64,000 nt of DNA from assembly GCA_016705475.1 (NCBI GenBank), contig JADIYD010000013.1:50001-114000 (forward strand), written 5' to 3'. Numbering within the stretch: position 1 is the first letter of the stretch; each line of letters starts with the position of its first letter. Shown here in pieces: positions 43,828 to 52,295 of the stretch. Origin of the DNA: Betaproteobacteria bacterium. Its GTDB lineage: Bacteria > Pseudomonadota > Gammaproteobacteria > Burkholderiales > Rhodocyclaceae. The position numbers were made by a program, and so were the translations under genes. The notes below the pieces were generated by a model. The model was not told where the DNA came from, made no database searches, and worked only from the letters and a program-made list of their open reading frames with translations.

Positions 43828-44421
43828 GTGACCCTTCTGATCAAGCTATCGCAGCTTATCGACTGGCTCAATGAGCGTGTCGGCAAAGCGGCATTCTGGC
43901 TGGTTCTGGTGATGACTATCATCTGCGCCGCCAATGCCAGCTACCGTTTTGTTTTCAATGACAGTTCAAACGGCATGCTGGAAATCCAGTGGTACCTGTT
44001 TGCCGCTGTTTTTCTGCTCTGCTCACCCTACACGCTGCAAAAGAACGAGCATGTCCGCATCGACGTGCTGTCCGGCAAGCTGTCGTCGCGCGGCCTGGCC
44101 GTTATCGACATCATCGGCACCCTGTTCTTCCTGCTGCCGATGGTGATTACCGTCCTTTGGCTCTCGCTGCCCCTGGTCGCCGAGTCTTACAAGATTCAGG
44201 AAATGTCATCCAACGCTGGCGGCCTGATTCGCTGGCCGGTCAAGATCCTGCTGCCCATCGGCTTCACGCTGCTCGCCCTGCAAGGCATTTCCGAGCTGAT
44301 CAAGCGTATCGCCTTTCTGGCCGGGATGATCGACGACCCGAACAGCAAGGACAAAGGCCCGACAGCCGAAGAAGAACTGGCCGCCGCCATCGCCGCCGCC
44401 AAAGCACAGGAGGCCAAATAA
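43828..44421 (+). CDS. dctQ: TRAP transporter small permease DctQ
   Basis: A 197-residue membrane subunit with four predicted helices (about 20-42, 52-72, 92-114, 132-154) and a charged C-terminal tail. It works with DctM and a periplasmic DctP to import organic acids with sodium. GTG start at 43828, GAGGAGGA 7 bases upstream. Overlaps dctM by 1 base. Confidence 0.92.
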   Translation: MTLLIKLSQLIDWLNERVGKAAFWLVLVMTIICAANASYRFVFNDSSNGMLEIQWYLFAAVFLLCSPYTLQKNEHVRIDVLSGKLSSRGLAVIDIIGTLFFLLPMVITVLWLSLPLVAESYKIQEMSSNAGGLIRWPVKILLPIGFTLLALQGISELIKRIAFLAGMIDDPNSKDKGPTAEEELAAAIAAAKAQEAK

Positions 44422-45911
44422 TGGCTGAGTTCATGATTGCGAACATGGCGCCCCTGATGTTTGGCGCGCTGGTTATGTTCCTCCTCTTCGGCTATCCGGT
44501 GGCATTCGCGCTGGCAGCCAACGGCATCGTCTTCGGCCTGATCGGCATCGAACTCGGCCTGCTCACGCCGGCTTTGTTCCAGGCCCTGCCCGAACGCATC
44601 TTCGGCATCATGTCCAACGACACGCTGCTCGCCATCCCGTTCTTCACCTTCATGGGGCTGATACTTGAACGATCAGGCATGGCGGAAGACCTGCTCGACA
44701 CCATCGGCCAGCTGTTCGGCCCGATGCGCGGCGGTCTGGCTTACGCGGTCATCTTCGTCGGCGCCCTGCTCGCCGCGACGACCGGTGTCGTTGCCGCCTC
44801 GGTGATCTCGATGGGCCTCATCTCGCTGCCCATCATGCTGCGCTACGGTTACGACAAGCGACTGGCCGCCGGTGTCATCGCCGCTTCCGGCACGCTGGCC
44901 CAGATCATCCCGCCGTCACTGGTGCTGATCATCATGGCCGACCAGCTCGGCAAATCGGTCGGCGACATGTACGAAGGCGCTTTCATTCCCGGCCTGATCC
45001 TCACCGGACTTTACGTCGGCTACGTTTTCGTGCTCTCGATCATCAAGCCGAATGCATGCCCGGCCCTGCCGCCCGAAGCCCGCAGCCTGCGCGGCCTCAA
45101 GTTGATGATGCGCGTACTGACCACACTGGTTCCGCCATTGGTCCTGATTTTCCTGGTTCTCGGCACGATTTTTCTCGGTATCGCAACACCAACCGAAGGC
45201 GGCGCCATGGGTGCAGCCGGTGCGCTGATCCTGGCCGTTGCTCGCAGTCGCCTGAGCTTCAAGCTGCTCAAGCAGGCCATGGAGACCACCGGCAAGCTGT
45301 CGTCGTTCGTGATCTTCATCCTGGTTGGCTCGACGGTTTTCGGCCTGGTCTTCCGGGCGGTCAATGGCGACCTGTGGGTTGAGCACCTGCTGCTCGGCTT
45401 GCCGGGCGGTCAGGCCGGCTTCCTGATCGTGGTCAACCTGATGGTCTTCCTGCTCGCCTTCTTCCTCGACTTCTTCGAGCTGTCCTTCATCATCGTCCCG
45501 CTGCTCGCACCGGTGGCCGACAAGCTGGGCATCGATCTGGTCTGGTTCGGCGTACTGCTCGCGGTCAACATGCAGACCTCGTTCATGCACCCGCCCTTCG
45601 GCTTCGCGCTGTTCTACCTGCGCTCGGTCGCACCGGCCTCGGTCAAGACGACGGACATCTACTGGGGCGCCATTCCCTTCGTCTGTATCCAGATCATCAT
45701 GGTCGCGCTGATCATCATCTTCCCGAACATCGTCAGCTACGGCGACGAGGCTCAGAAGGAACAGCAGCGCCTGGAGAAGGAAGGTAAGGCCCCAGCTGCC
45801 ATCGACCTCGACTCGCTCATGAAGCAGAGCGACGAGCAACCGGACGAGAAGAAAGACGACGAAAGTTCAGCCGCCGATCTGCTCAAGAATCTGCAGAGCG
45901 ACAGCAAGTAA
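44421..45911 (+). CDS. dctM: TRAP transporter large permease DctM
   Basis: The 496-residue sodium-driven transport subunit has about 12 helices and the family phrases FLLFGYPVAFALAANG, MGLILERSGMAEDLL, GTLAQIIPPSLVLIIM and ATPTEGGAMGAAGALI. It starts MAEFMIANMAPLMFG. An unusual charged C-terminal tail of about 55 residues is rich in Lys, Asp and Glu. The matching DctP lies 2.6 kb away, on the other strand (48511-49659). Confidence 0.95.
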   Translation: MAEFMIANMAPLMFGALVMFLLFGYPVAFALAANGIVFGLIGIELGLLTPALFQALPERIFGIMSNDTLLAIPFFTFMGLILERSGMAEDLLDTIGQLFGPMRGGLAYAVIFVGALLAATTGVVAASVISMGLISLPIMLRYGYDKRLAAGVIAASGTLAQIIPPSLVLIIMADQLGKSVGDMYEGAFIPGLILTGLYVGYVFVLSIIKPNACPALPPEARSLRGLKLMMRVLTTLVPPLVLIFLVLGTIFLGIATPTEGGAMGAAGALILAVARSRLSFKLLKQAMETTGKLSSFVIFILVGSTVFGLVFRAVNGDLWVEHLLLGLPGGQAGFLIVVNLMVFLLAFFLDFFELSFIIVPLLAPVADKLGIDLVWFGVLLAVNMQTSFMHPPFGFALFYLRSVAPASVKTTDIYWGAIPFVCIQIIMVALIIIFPNIVSYGDEAQKEQQRLEKEGKAPAAIDLDSLMKQSDEQPDEKKDDESSAADLLKNLQSDSK

Positions 45912-45931
45912 GCTCTCCGGCTCACATCAAG

Positions 45932-45960
45932 GGCGGGGTCTGCGGACCCCGCCTTTTTTT
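45932..45960 (+). terminator. Terminator after dctM
   Basis: GGCGGGGTC, loop TGCG, GACCCCGCC, then seven Ts, 21 bp past the dctM stop. The minus strand lacks a U-run, so it serves dctM. Confidence 0.88.
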
Positions 45961-45968
45961 CGTCCGGC

Positions 45969-46892
45969 TCAGGGGATGAAGGGCAGGCTCAGTTCGCTCG
46001 TATCGCTGGCACCGCCAGAAAAACGCCGGCACTCTTCGATGAATTTTCGGGTTGCGCTGCTGACATGCCGCTGACGCTGACGAACGAACTGGAAGCGACG
46101 ACGCAGCGCCAGTTCCGGCGTCCTGATCTCGACCAGGCTACCGCGCCGCAGGGCTTCGCGCAGCGACAGCCGGGACAGGCAGCCAATACCCAGCCCCGAC
46201 TCGACAGCCCGCTTGATCGCTTCGGTATGCTCGAGTTGCAGACAGACATCGGCATCGATGCCGACCGCGTGCATGGCCCGATCGAATAGCGCACGGGTGC
46301 CTGACCCCGGCTCGCGAACAATCCATTTTTGCCCTGCCAGCGCCGTCGACCGCAGCATGCCTGCCGTGGCCAGCGGATGGGTTGGCGCGCAGAAAACGAC
46401 CAGTTCGTCGTCGAGCCAGGGCTCGAAAAGCAGATCGGAATCGCTCGCCTCGCCTTCGATCAGGCCAAGATCCAGTTCAAAGCGGCGCAGGCGTTCGATT
46501 ACCTGCTGCGTGTTGCAAACACTGAGTTCGATCCGGCTGCCGGGATTCTTTTGCAGGTAATCGACGACAACCAGCGTTGCCAGATAATTGCCGATGGTCA
46601 GCGTCGCGCCTACCGCCACCGGTGCCAGGCGACCGCCAGCCAGATAGCCCTCGACCTCGCTGGCCCGGGCCAGCATGTCCTCGGCCTGTGGCAGCAAGCC
46701 GCGACCGCTGGCGTTGAGGCGCAACGACTTGCCAATACGGTCGAACAGCGGGCAATCGAAATGCCGCTCCAGTTCAAGCAGCGCCGTGCTCGCCGCCGAT
46801 TGCGACATGTTCAGCTGCACCGCGGCGCGCGACACGTTTTCAAGACGGGCGATGGCAGCAAAGACTTCAATCTGGCGCAGGGTAATTTTCAT
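45969..46892 (-). CDS. LysR-family transcriptional regulator (FinR/YeiE-like)
   Basis: A 307-residue regulator with an N-terminal winged HTH (about 3-60: QIEVFAAIARLENVSRAAVQLNMSQSAASTALLELE) and a C-terminal substrate domain (about 92-290). It is divergent from fpr, 98 bp apart; in Pseudomonas, FinR controls the neighbouring ferredoxin-NADP reductase gene, so the same job is likely here (inference). A partial copy of the dispersed repeat core lies at 46341-46360, antisense. Confidence 0.87.
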   Translation of the reverse strand: MKITLRQIEVFAAIARLENVSRAAVQLNMSQSAASTALLELERHFDCPLFDRIGKSLRLNASGRGLLPQAEDMLARASEVEGYLAGGRLAPVAVGATLTIGNYLATLVVVDYLQKNPGSRIELSVCNTQQVIERLRRFELDLGLIEGEASDSDLLFEPWLDDELVVFCAPTHPLATAGMLRSTALAGQKWIVREPGSGTRALFDRAMHAVGIDADVCLQLEHTEAIKRAVESGLGIGCLSRLSLREALRRGSLVEIRTPELALRRRFQFVRQRQRHVSSATRKFIEECRRFSGGASDTSELSLPFIP

Positions 46893-46916
46893 ATCTGTAT
46901 TTTAGATTACCGATAT
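46891..46916. promoter_or_regulatory. Possible LysR-type operator between the regulator gene and fpr
   Basis: ATATC (46891-46895) and GATAT (46912-46916) are inverted halves 16 bp apart; inside is TATTTTAGATTA. It overlaps the regulator start codon, as in many self-repressing LysR genes. A possible fpr -10 (TATGAT, 46953-46958) lies downstream with only a weak -35. Confidence 0.35.
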
Positions 46917-46990
46917 GTAAATTACCCGCTTTTATCAATAAACGATGCCGCCTATGATCTGTCCCATTCTGTATCTGGACGAGAAAACGC

Positions 46991-47770
46991 ATGAGCAACC
47001 TGGCCACCGAAACTGTCACTTCCGTACATCACTGGAACGACACCCTGTTTACCTTCCGCACCACACGCGATCCGGGCATGCGCTTCACCAACGGCCAGTT
47101 CGTGATGATCGGTCTGGAAGTCGAAGGCCGCCCGCTGACCCGCGCCTACAGCATCGCCAGCGCCAACCACGAGGAATATCTCGAGTTTTTCAGCATCAAG
47201 GTCGAGGATGGCCCGCTGACCTCACGCCTGCAGCATCTCAAACCCGGCGATCCGATCCTCGTCAGCAAGAAGCCCACCGGCACGCTGGTCCTGCGCGACC
47301 TGAAACCCGGCAAGCGCCTCTTCATGTTCGCCACCGGCACCGGCCTGGCGCCCTTCATGAGCCTGATCCACGACCCGGAAACCTACGAGCGCTTCGAGAA
47401 GGTCATCCTCATCCACGGCGTGCGCTGGACCAATGAACTGGCCTACCACGACTACATCGAGCAGGACTTGAAGGAGCACGAATACTTCGCCGACTGGGTC
47501 AAGGAAAAGCTGATCTACTACCCGACCGTGACGCGCGAATCATTCCGCAACGAGGGCCGCCAGACCGACCTCATCGAGTCCGGCAAACTCTTCGAAGACA
47601 TCGGCCAGCCGCCGCTTGACCCGGCGACCGACCGCGCCATGATCTGCGGCAGCCCGGCCATGCTGGCTGAAACCTCGGCCATGCTCGATGCGCGTGGCTT
47701 CGAGGTGGGCAACCACCACACCGGCAAACTGGGCGACTACGTGATCGAACGCGCCTTTGTCGAAAAATAG
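46991..47770 (+). CDS. fpr: Ferredoxin-NADP+ reductase
   Basis: FAD enzyme that exchanges electrons between NADPH and ferredoxin or flavodoxin. The 259-residue protein has the FAD motif RAYSIAS (RxYS), GTGLAPFMSL for NADPH, MICGSPAMLAE and the C-terminal HTGKLGDYVIERAFVEK typical of bacterial Fpr. It is divergent from the LysR regulator. Confidence 0.95.
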   Translation: MSNLATETVTSVHHWNDTLFTFRTTRDPGMRFTNGQFVMIGLEVEGRPLTRAYSIASANHEEYLEFFSIKVEDGPLTSRLQHLKPGDPILVSKKPTGTLVLRDLKPGKRLFMFATGTGLAPFMSLIHDPETYERFEKVILIHGVRWTNELAYHDYIEQDLKEHEYFADWVKEKLIYYPTVTRESFRNEGRQTDLIESGKLFEDIGQPPLDPATDRAMICGSPAMLAETSAMLDARGFEVGNHHTGKLGDYVIERAFVEK

Positions 47771-47794
47771 GCTTTTTTTCCGGTTGACCGTGGG
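47770..47794 (+). repeat. Dispersed GGTYGACC repeat after fpr
   Basis: GGCTTTTTTTCC followed by GGTTGACCGTGGGA, starting just beyond the fpr stop codon. It lacks a downstream inverted half, so it is a half-copy. Confidence 0.6.
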
Positions 47795-47817
47795 AGGCGG
47801 ACGGCTATCGTTGAGAT

Positions 47818-47835
47818 AGCCAAATCCGATTGGCT
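47818..47835. promoter_or_regulatory. Palindrome upstream of dps
   Basis: AGCCAA, six bases, TTGGCT: perfect 6-bp inverted arms about 90 bp before dps. It could bind a regulator; it is not a recognisable OxyR or Fur site. The rest of the 47795-47924 gap shows no gene. Confidence 0.3.
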
Positions 47836-47924
47836 GCACGCCGACAAGGCGAGCATCATTTGATTGCGGCCTGACGAATAACGTCTCTGCCCATTCATCA
47901 ACCAAGGCAAAAAGGGAGAAAACC

Positions 47925-48386
47925 ATGGACATCGGAATCACCAAGAAGGATCGCGAAAAAATCGCCGACGGCCTGTCCCATCTGCTCGCCGACTCATTCA
48001 CCCTCTACCTGAAAACCCACAACTTCCACTGGAACGTCACCGGCCCGATGTTCAACACGCTGCACGTGATGTTCATGGACCAATACACCGAACTGTGGAA
48101 CGCTTTGGACCTGATCGCCGAACGCATCCGCGCCCTCGGCGTCGCCGCCCCCGGCACCTACAGCGAATTCGCCAAGCTGACGGTGATCAAGGAAAGCGAA
48201 GGCAAGGTTTCGGCCGAGGACATGATCAAGCAACTGGTCGCCGGCCAGGAAGCCGTCACCAAGACCGCCCGCGGCATCTTCGCCATCGTCGACAAGGCCG
48301 GCGACGAGCCGACCGCCGATTTGCTGACCCAGCGCATGCAGATTCACGAAAAGAACGCCTGGATGCTGCGTAGCCTGCTGGAATAA
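47925..48386 (+). CDS. dps: Dps-family ferritin-like protein
   Basis: A 153-residue DNA-protecting, iron-storing 12-mer. Ferroxidase ligands fit the Dps pattern: H35 (NFHWNV), H47 (TLHVMF), and D62 and E66 (ALDLIAER). The ribosome site GGGAGAA precedes the ATG. It likely protects DNA under oxidative stress. A terminator and two inverted repeat copies follow. Confidence 0.93.
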   Translation: MDIGITKKDREKIADGLSHLLADSFTLYLKTHNFHWNVTGPMFNTLHVMFMDQYTELWNALDLIAERIRALGVAAPGTYSEFAKLTVIKESEGKVSAEDMIKQLVAGQEAVTKTARGIFAIVDKAGDEPTADLLTQRMQIHEKNAWMLRSLLE

Positions 48387-48393
48387 TCGACCT

Positions 48394-48428
48394 CCACGGT
48401 CAACCGCAAAAACGGCCAAATTTGAAAT
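48394..48428 (-). repeat. Dispersed GGTYGACC repeat after dps (left arm of inverted pair)
   Basis: The minus strand reads ATTTCAAATTTGGCC, GTTTTTGC, GGTTGACCGTGG. It faces the copy at 48476-48508 across the dps terminator. Confidence 0.65.
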
Positions 48429-48446
48429 ATTCAATCGGCGAGACGT

Positions 48447-48474
48447 AAAAAACCCGCGAAGTTCGCGGGTTTTT
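48447..48474. terminator. dps terminator inside the repeat pair
   Basis: AAAAAACCCGCGAA and TTCGCGGGTTTTT form a long perfect stem with a U-run on each strand, serving dps and perhaps convergent dctP. Confidence 0.88.
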
Positions 48475-48475
48475 G

Positions 48476-48508
48476 ATTTTGGCCGATATTTCCGGTTGAC
48501 CGTGGAAA
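48476..48508 (+). repeat. Dispersed GGTYGACC repeat before dctP (right arm of inverted pair)
   Basis: ATTTTGGCCGATATTTCC followed by GGTTGACCGTGG. Together with the 48394-48428 copy, it makes long inverted arms around the terminator, ending 2 bp before the dctP stop codon. Confidence 0.65.
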
Positions 48509-48510
48509 CG

Positions 48511-49659
48511 CTATTTCCCGGTCTGCAGGAAGCCGTCCATCCGTCGTTCGGCCAGACTGAACCAGGCAGACTGCGCTCGCTGATACTTCTCGTATTCGAC
48601 ATGAATCTTCTTGAAGGCTGGGTTCTTGCCTGCTTCGTCAGCATACAATTCCGTCGCCGCCTTGTAGGTTGCCTTGAGAATCTCGGACGAGAACTCCCTG
48701 ACCTTGACGCCAGCCTGCATGAGTTTGGCCAGTGCCGCCGGATTCTTGTGGTCGTATTCGGCCATCATCGTCACGTTGGCTTCGAAGGCAGCAGCCTGGA
48801 AGGCCTCCTGATATTCCTTCGGCAGCTTGGCCCATTCGGCCTTATTGACGAAAAAGTGGATGACCGGGCCCGGCTCCCACCAGCCCGGGTAGTAATAGTT
48901 CTTGGCAACCTTGTAAAAACCGAGCTTTTCATCATCGTACGGGCCAACCCACTCGGCCGCGTCGATGGTGCCCTTTTCCAGCGCCGGGTAGATGTCGCCA
49001 CCGGCAATCTGCTGCGGCACGACGCCGAGCGCGGAGAACACGGTGCCGCCAAGACCGGCGATGCGCATCTTGATGCCGCTGAGGTCAGCAACCGTCTTCA
49101 CTTCCTTGCGCCACCAGCCCCCCATCTGGGTACCGGTGTTGCCGCCAGCAAAAGAAAGAACGTTGTAATTACTGTAGAACTCATCGAGCAGCCCCTGGCC
49201 GCCACCATAGTAGATCCAAGCGTTCATCTGGCGGGCCGTCATGCCGAACGGAATCGAGGTGCCGAAGCCGAAGGTCTTGTCTTTGCCGACGTAGTAGTAC
49301 GAACAGGTATGGCAGCACTCGACGGTACCTTGCTGCACAGCGTCCAGTGCCTGCAGGCCTGGGACGATCTCCCCGCCCGGGAAAACGCGGATGTCGAACT
49401 TGCCATTGGTCATGGCGCGCAGGCGATTGGCCAGCACTTCGGCGCCGCCGTAGATAGTATCCAGGCTCTTCGGAAAACTCGAAGTCAGGCGCCACTTGAT
49501 GCTGGGTAGCGCGCCAATGACCGCCGGGGCAGCCGCAGCAGGCGAAGCTGGAGCTGCTGGCACAACAGAAGAAGCAGGTTCTTCTTTTTTTCCACACGCT
49601 GCCAAACCAGCCGCAGCAGCACCTATAGCCGCTTTGGTCAGAAAATCACGACGTTGCAT
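48511..49659 (-). CDS. dctP: TRAP transporter solute-binding lipoprotein DctP
   Basis: Periplasmic solute-binding subunit. Start MQRRDFLTKAAIG (49659) gives 382 residues with a twin-arginine motif (R3R4) and a lipobox LAAC with C22, so it is probably a Tat-exported lipoprotein. The solute domain has IKWRLTSSFPKSLDTIYGGAEVLANRL and a TRAP-type end. It most likely serves DctQM (43.8-45.9 kb) but is separated from it by four features and inverted. Confidence 0.85.
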   Translation of the reverse strand: MQRRDFLTKAAIGAAAAGLAACGKKEEPASSVVPAAPASPAAAAPAVIGALPSIKWRLTSSFPKSLDTIYGGAEVLANRLRAMTNGKFDIRVFPGGEIVPGLQALDAVQQGTVECCHTCSYYYVGKDKTFGFGTSIPFGMTARQMNAWIYYGGGQGLLDEFYSNYNVLSFAGGNTGTQMGGWWRKEVKTVADLSGIKMRIAGLGGTVFSALGVVPQQIAGGDIYPALEKGTIDAAEWVGPYDDEKLGFYKVAKNYYYPGWWEPGPVIHFFVNKAEWAKLPKEYQEAFQAAAFEANVTMMAEYDHKNPAALAKLMQAGVKVREFSSEILKATYKAATELYADEAGKNPAFKKIHVEYEKYQRAQSAWFSLAERRMDGFLQTGK

Positions 49660-49760
49660 ATTGTCTCCTCCAGAATTTGTTGGGCACGTCAGAATCATGC
49701 AACTCCATTCTAGCCAAAAGCCGAGTCTTGGCGAGTTGAGGAAAACCCTTAGGTATGCGC

Positions 49761-51104
49761 TTACTCGCCAGCTACCGTCATTCGATCAAGCATGATCGAG
49801 CCGGTGATCTTGCTGCCGCGAATCTGCACATCGTTACCCACCGCAACAATACCGGCCAGCATGGCCTTGAGATTGCCGGCAATGGTGATTTCTTCGACCG
49901 GGTAGGCGATCTTGCCATCCTCGATCCAGTAGCCCGCCGCACCACGCGAGTAGTCGCCGGTCACGTAGTTGATGCCATGCCCTAGCAGTTCGGTGACCAG
50001 CAGACCGCGGCCCATCTTGGCCATCAGCCCTTCCAGACCGAGTTCGCCCGGCTGAATGACCAGGTTGTGGCTGCCGCCCGCATTGGCGGTCGTCTGCATG
50101 CCCAGCTTGCGCGCCGTGTAGGTGCTCAGGAAGTAGCCTTGCAGGATGCCATTGCTGACCAGATCACGGTCGCGCGTCGCTACGCCGTCGCTGTCGAACG
50201 AAGCGCTGCCCAGCCCGCAGGGAATATGCGGGCGTTCGGCGATCTGGATGAAGTCCGGCATGATCTTCTTGCCGAGCTGGTCAAGCAGGAAGGATGATTT
50301 GCGGTACAAGGCACCGCCGCTTGCCGCATGCACGAGACTGCCGAGCAGGCCGCCAGCCAGCGGCGCTTCAAGAATGATCGGGAATTCGCCGGTCTTGACC
50401 TTGCGGCCGCCGAGTCGGGCAATGGCACGCTCGGCCGCAATGCGGCCGACCTGCGCGGCATCATCCAGCTGGCGGGCATCGCGATGCGTGGTGTACCAGT
50501 CGTCGCGCTGCATTGCATCCTGTTCGCCGGAAATGACCGAACAGGAAATGTAGTGACGCGACGTCGGGTAGCCGCCCATGAAACCCAGGCTGTTGGCCGA
50601 GACAAAATGCGCCTGCTGCGTCGAGATCGAAGCACCTTCGGAATTGCTGACCAGCGGGCTGGCATCGAAAGCGGCCTGCTCGCAACGGCGCGCCGTCTCG
50701 ATGGCCTCTTCCACGGTCAACGCCCACGGATGGTACAAATCGAGATCCGGATAATCCTTGGCCATCAGCGCCGCATCGGCCAGGCCGGCACAATCGTCCT
50801 CGGCCGTGAAGCGGGCAATGTCGAGCGCCGCTTCGACCGTTTCACGCAAGGCCTGCGCCGAGAAGTCTGACGTGCTCGCGTAGCCCTTGCGTTGGCCGGA
50901 GTAGATGGTGATGCCGATACCCTTGTCGCGGTTGAACTCGATGGTCTCGACCTCGTCGCAGCGCACCGTCACCGACTGCCCGAAACCTTCGGAGACATCG
51001 ACCTCGCAGGCAGTCGCCCCCTTGGCCCTGGCGTGCTTGAGCACATCCTCGGAAAGTTGCTGCAGGGCGGCGTGGGAATAGGAAAATGCGGCAGTTTCGG
51101 ACAT
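49761..51104 (-). CDS. pmbA: Metalloprotease PmbA (TldE)
   Basis: Subunit of the TldD/TldE protease, which trims peptides such as antitoxins and modified peptide precursors. The 447-residue protein has the PmbA_TldD first domain and the C-terminal VTELLGHGINYVTGDYSRGAAGYWIEDG signature. TldD supplies the zinc site, so its partner must lie elsewhere. Divergent from darP by about 70 bp. Confidence 0.95.
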   Translation of the reverse strand: MSETAAFSYSHAALQQLSEDVLKHARAKGATACEVDVSEGFGQSVTVRCDEVETIEFNRDKGIGITIYSGQRKGYASTSDFSAQALRETVEAALDIARFTAEDDCAGLADAALMAKDYPDLDLYHPWALTVEEAIETARRCEQAAFDASPLVSNSEGASISTQQAHFVSANSLGFMGGYPTSRHYISCSVISGEQDAMQRDDWYTTHRDARQLDDAAQVGRIAAERAIARLGGRKVKTGEFPIILEAPLAGGLLGSLVHAASGGALYRKSSFLLDQLGKKIMPDFIQIAERPHIPCGLGSASFDSDGVATRDRDLVSNGILQGYFLSTYTARKLGMQTTANAGGSHNLVIQPGELGLEGLMAKMGRGLLVTELLGHGINYVTGDYSRGAAGYWIEDGKIAYPVEEITIAGNLKAMLAGIVAVGNDVQIRGSKITGSIMLDRMTVAGE

Positions 51105-51172
51105 GGAGGCGGCGTCGGAGCGGGAAAGTCGCTATCATAACAGCCCGTTATTGCCAGCACCGGACGCACCCC

Positions 51173-51712
51173 ATGCATGAAGAAGATTTCACCGAAGACA
51201 CCGGCCGCCCCTCGAAGACCAAAAAGAAGGAGGCGATGCACGAGCTGCGCGATCTCGGCGAAGAACTGGTCGAGCTTTCCGTCGGCCAACTGAAAAAGAT
51301 CAACCTGCCGGAAAACATTTTCGAGGCCGTCCGCGAATGCCAGAAAATCACCGCACACGGCGCCCATCGCCGGCAGGTGATGTACCTCGGCAAGCTCATG
51401 CGCGGCGTCGACGACGAGCCGATCCGTGCCGGCCTGGCCATGTTGCGCGGCGAATCGTCAGCTGAAACGGCCCGCCTGCATCGGCTTGAGCGCTTCCGCA
51501 ATCGCTTTATCGAAGACGAAGCCTATCTGGCCGAAATAGCCGCTGTTTGGCCTTCGATCGACCTCCAGCACATGCGCCAACTGCGCCGCAATGCGCTGAA
51601 AGAGCTGGAAAACCACAAGCCGCCGAAGAATTTCCGGGCCATTTTCCAGATTCTGCAGGAGCTTGACAGACAAGGTACCCCGCCCGCCGACGAGGAAGCC
51701 GGCGATGAGTGA
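51173..51712 (+). CDS. darP: Ribosome biogenesis protein DarP/YjgA (DUF615)
   Basis: A 179-residue helical protein that aids 50S assembly. It starts MHEEDFTEDTGRPSKTKKKEAMHELR and has LVELSVGQLKKINLPENIFEAV and QLRRNALKELENHKPPKNFRAIFQ. The true ATG (51173) is inside a longer frame. Its stop overlaps the start of mogA. The pmbA-darP pairing is common in proteobacteria. Confidence 0.93.
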   Translation: MHEEDFTEDTGRPSKTKKKEAMHELRDLGEELVELSVGQLKKINLPENIFEAVRECQKITAHGAHRRQVMYLGKLMRGVDDEPIRAGLAMLRGESSAETARLHRLERFRNRFIEDEAYLAEIAAVWPSIDLQHMRQLRRNALKELENHKPPKNFRAIFQILQELDRQGTPPADEEAGDE

Positions 51713-52292
51713 GGAGCTCGTCATCGGCCTTGTTTCGATCAGCGACCGCGCATCGACTGGCGTCTATGAAGACAAGGGCATCCCCGCTCTTCAGGAATGG
51801 CTCTCTTCCGCACTGACCACACCATGGCGCGTCGAAACACGACTGATCGCCGACGACCGCGAGACGATTGAAAATACGCTGATTTCTCTGGTTGACCGTA
51901 GCAATTGCCATCTGGTCCTGACCACCGGCGGCACCGGCCCGGCCCTGCGCGACGTCACCCCGGAAGCGACGCTGGCCATCGCCGACAAGGAAATGCCCGG
52001 CTTTGGCGAGGAAATGCGGCGCATCAGCCTCAATTTCGTGCCCACCGCCATCCTGTCGCGGCAGGTGGCTGTCATCCGCAAGCAGGCGCTCATCATCAAC
52101 CTGCCCGGCCAGCCGAAATCGATCAAGGAAACGCTGGAAGGGGTCCGCAATGCCGATGGCACGGTCGCCCACGTCGGCATCTTCGCCGCCGTGCCTTACT
52201 GCATCGACCTGATCGGTGGCCCTTACGTGGAAACAAATGAAGCGGTGATCAAGGCCTTCCGGCCCAAATCAGCGATTCGCCCCGCCCGGTAA
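51705..52292 (+). CDS. mogA: Molybdopterin adenylyltransferase MogA
   Basis: Adenylates molybdopterin before molybdenum insertion. Length, 195 residues, equals E. coli MogA; blocks VIGLVSISDRASTGVYEDKGIPALQEWL, LTTGGTGPALRDVTPEATLA and LPGQPKSIKETLEG are conserved. It overlaps darP by 8 bp. A repeat copy at 51881-51910 spells LVDRSNCH, in the place where E. coli has LVDEMSCH, so it is fitted into the normal protein length. Confidence 0.96.
   Translation: MSEELVIGLVSISDRASTGVYEDKGIPALQEWLSSALTTPWRVETRLIADDRETIENTLISLVDRSNCHLVLTTGGTGPALRDVTPEATLAIADKEMPGFGEEMRRISLNFVPTAILSRQVAVIRKQALIINLPGQPKSIKETLEGVRNADGTVAHVGIFAAVPYCIDLIGGPYVETNEAVIKAFRPKSAIRPAR
51881..51910 (+). repeat. Dispersed GGTYGACC repeat, partial copy inside mogA
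   Basis: GATTTCTCT then GGTTGACCGTAGCAATTGCCA. The core is full; the GGCC left part is absent. Read in the frame GTT-GAC-CGT-AGC, as in comF. Confidence 0.45.
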
Positions 52293-52295
52293 TCT

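Noticed and set aside
43989..45911. A longer dctM frame starting inside dctQ
   Set aside because: The extra 144 residues are an out-of-frame reading of dctQ; the real start MAEFMIAN is at 44421.
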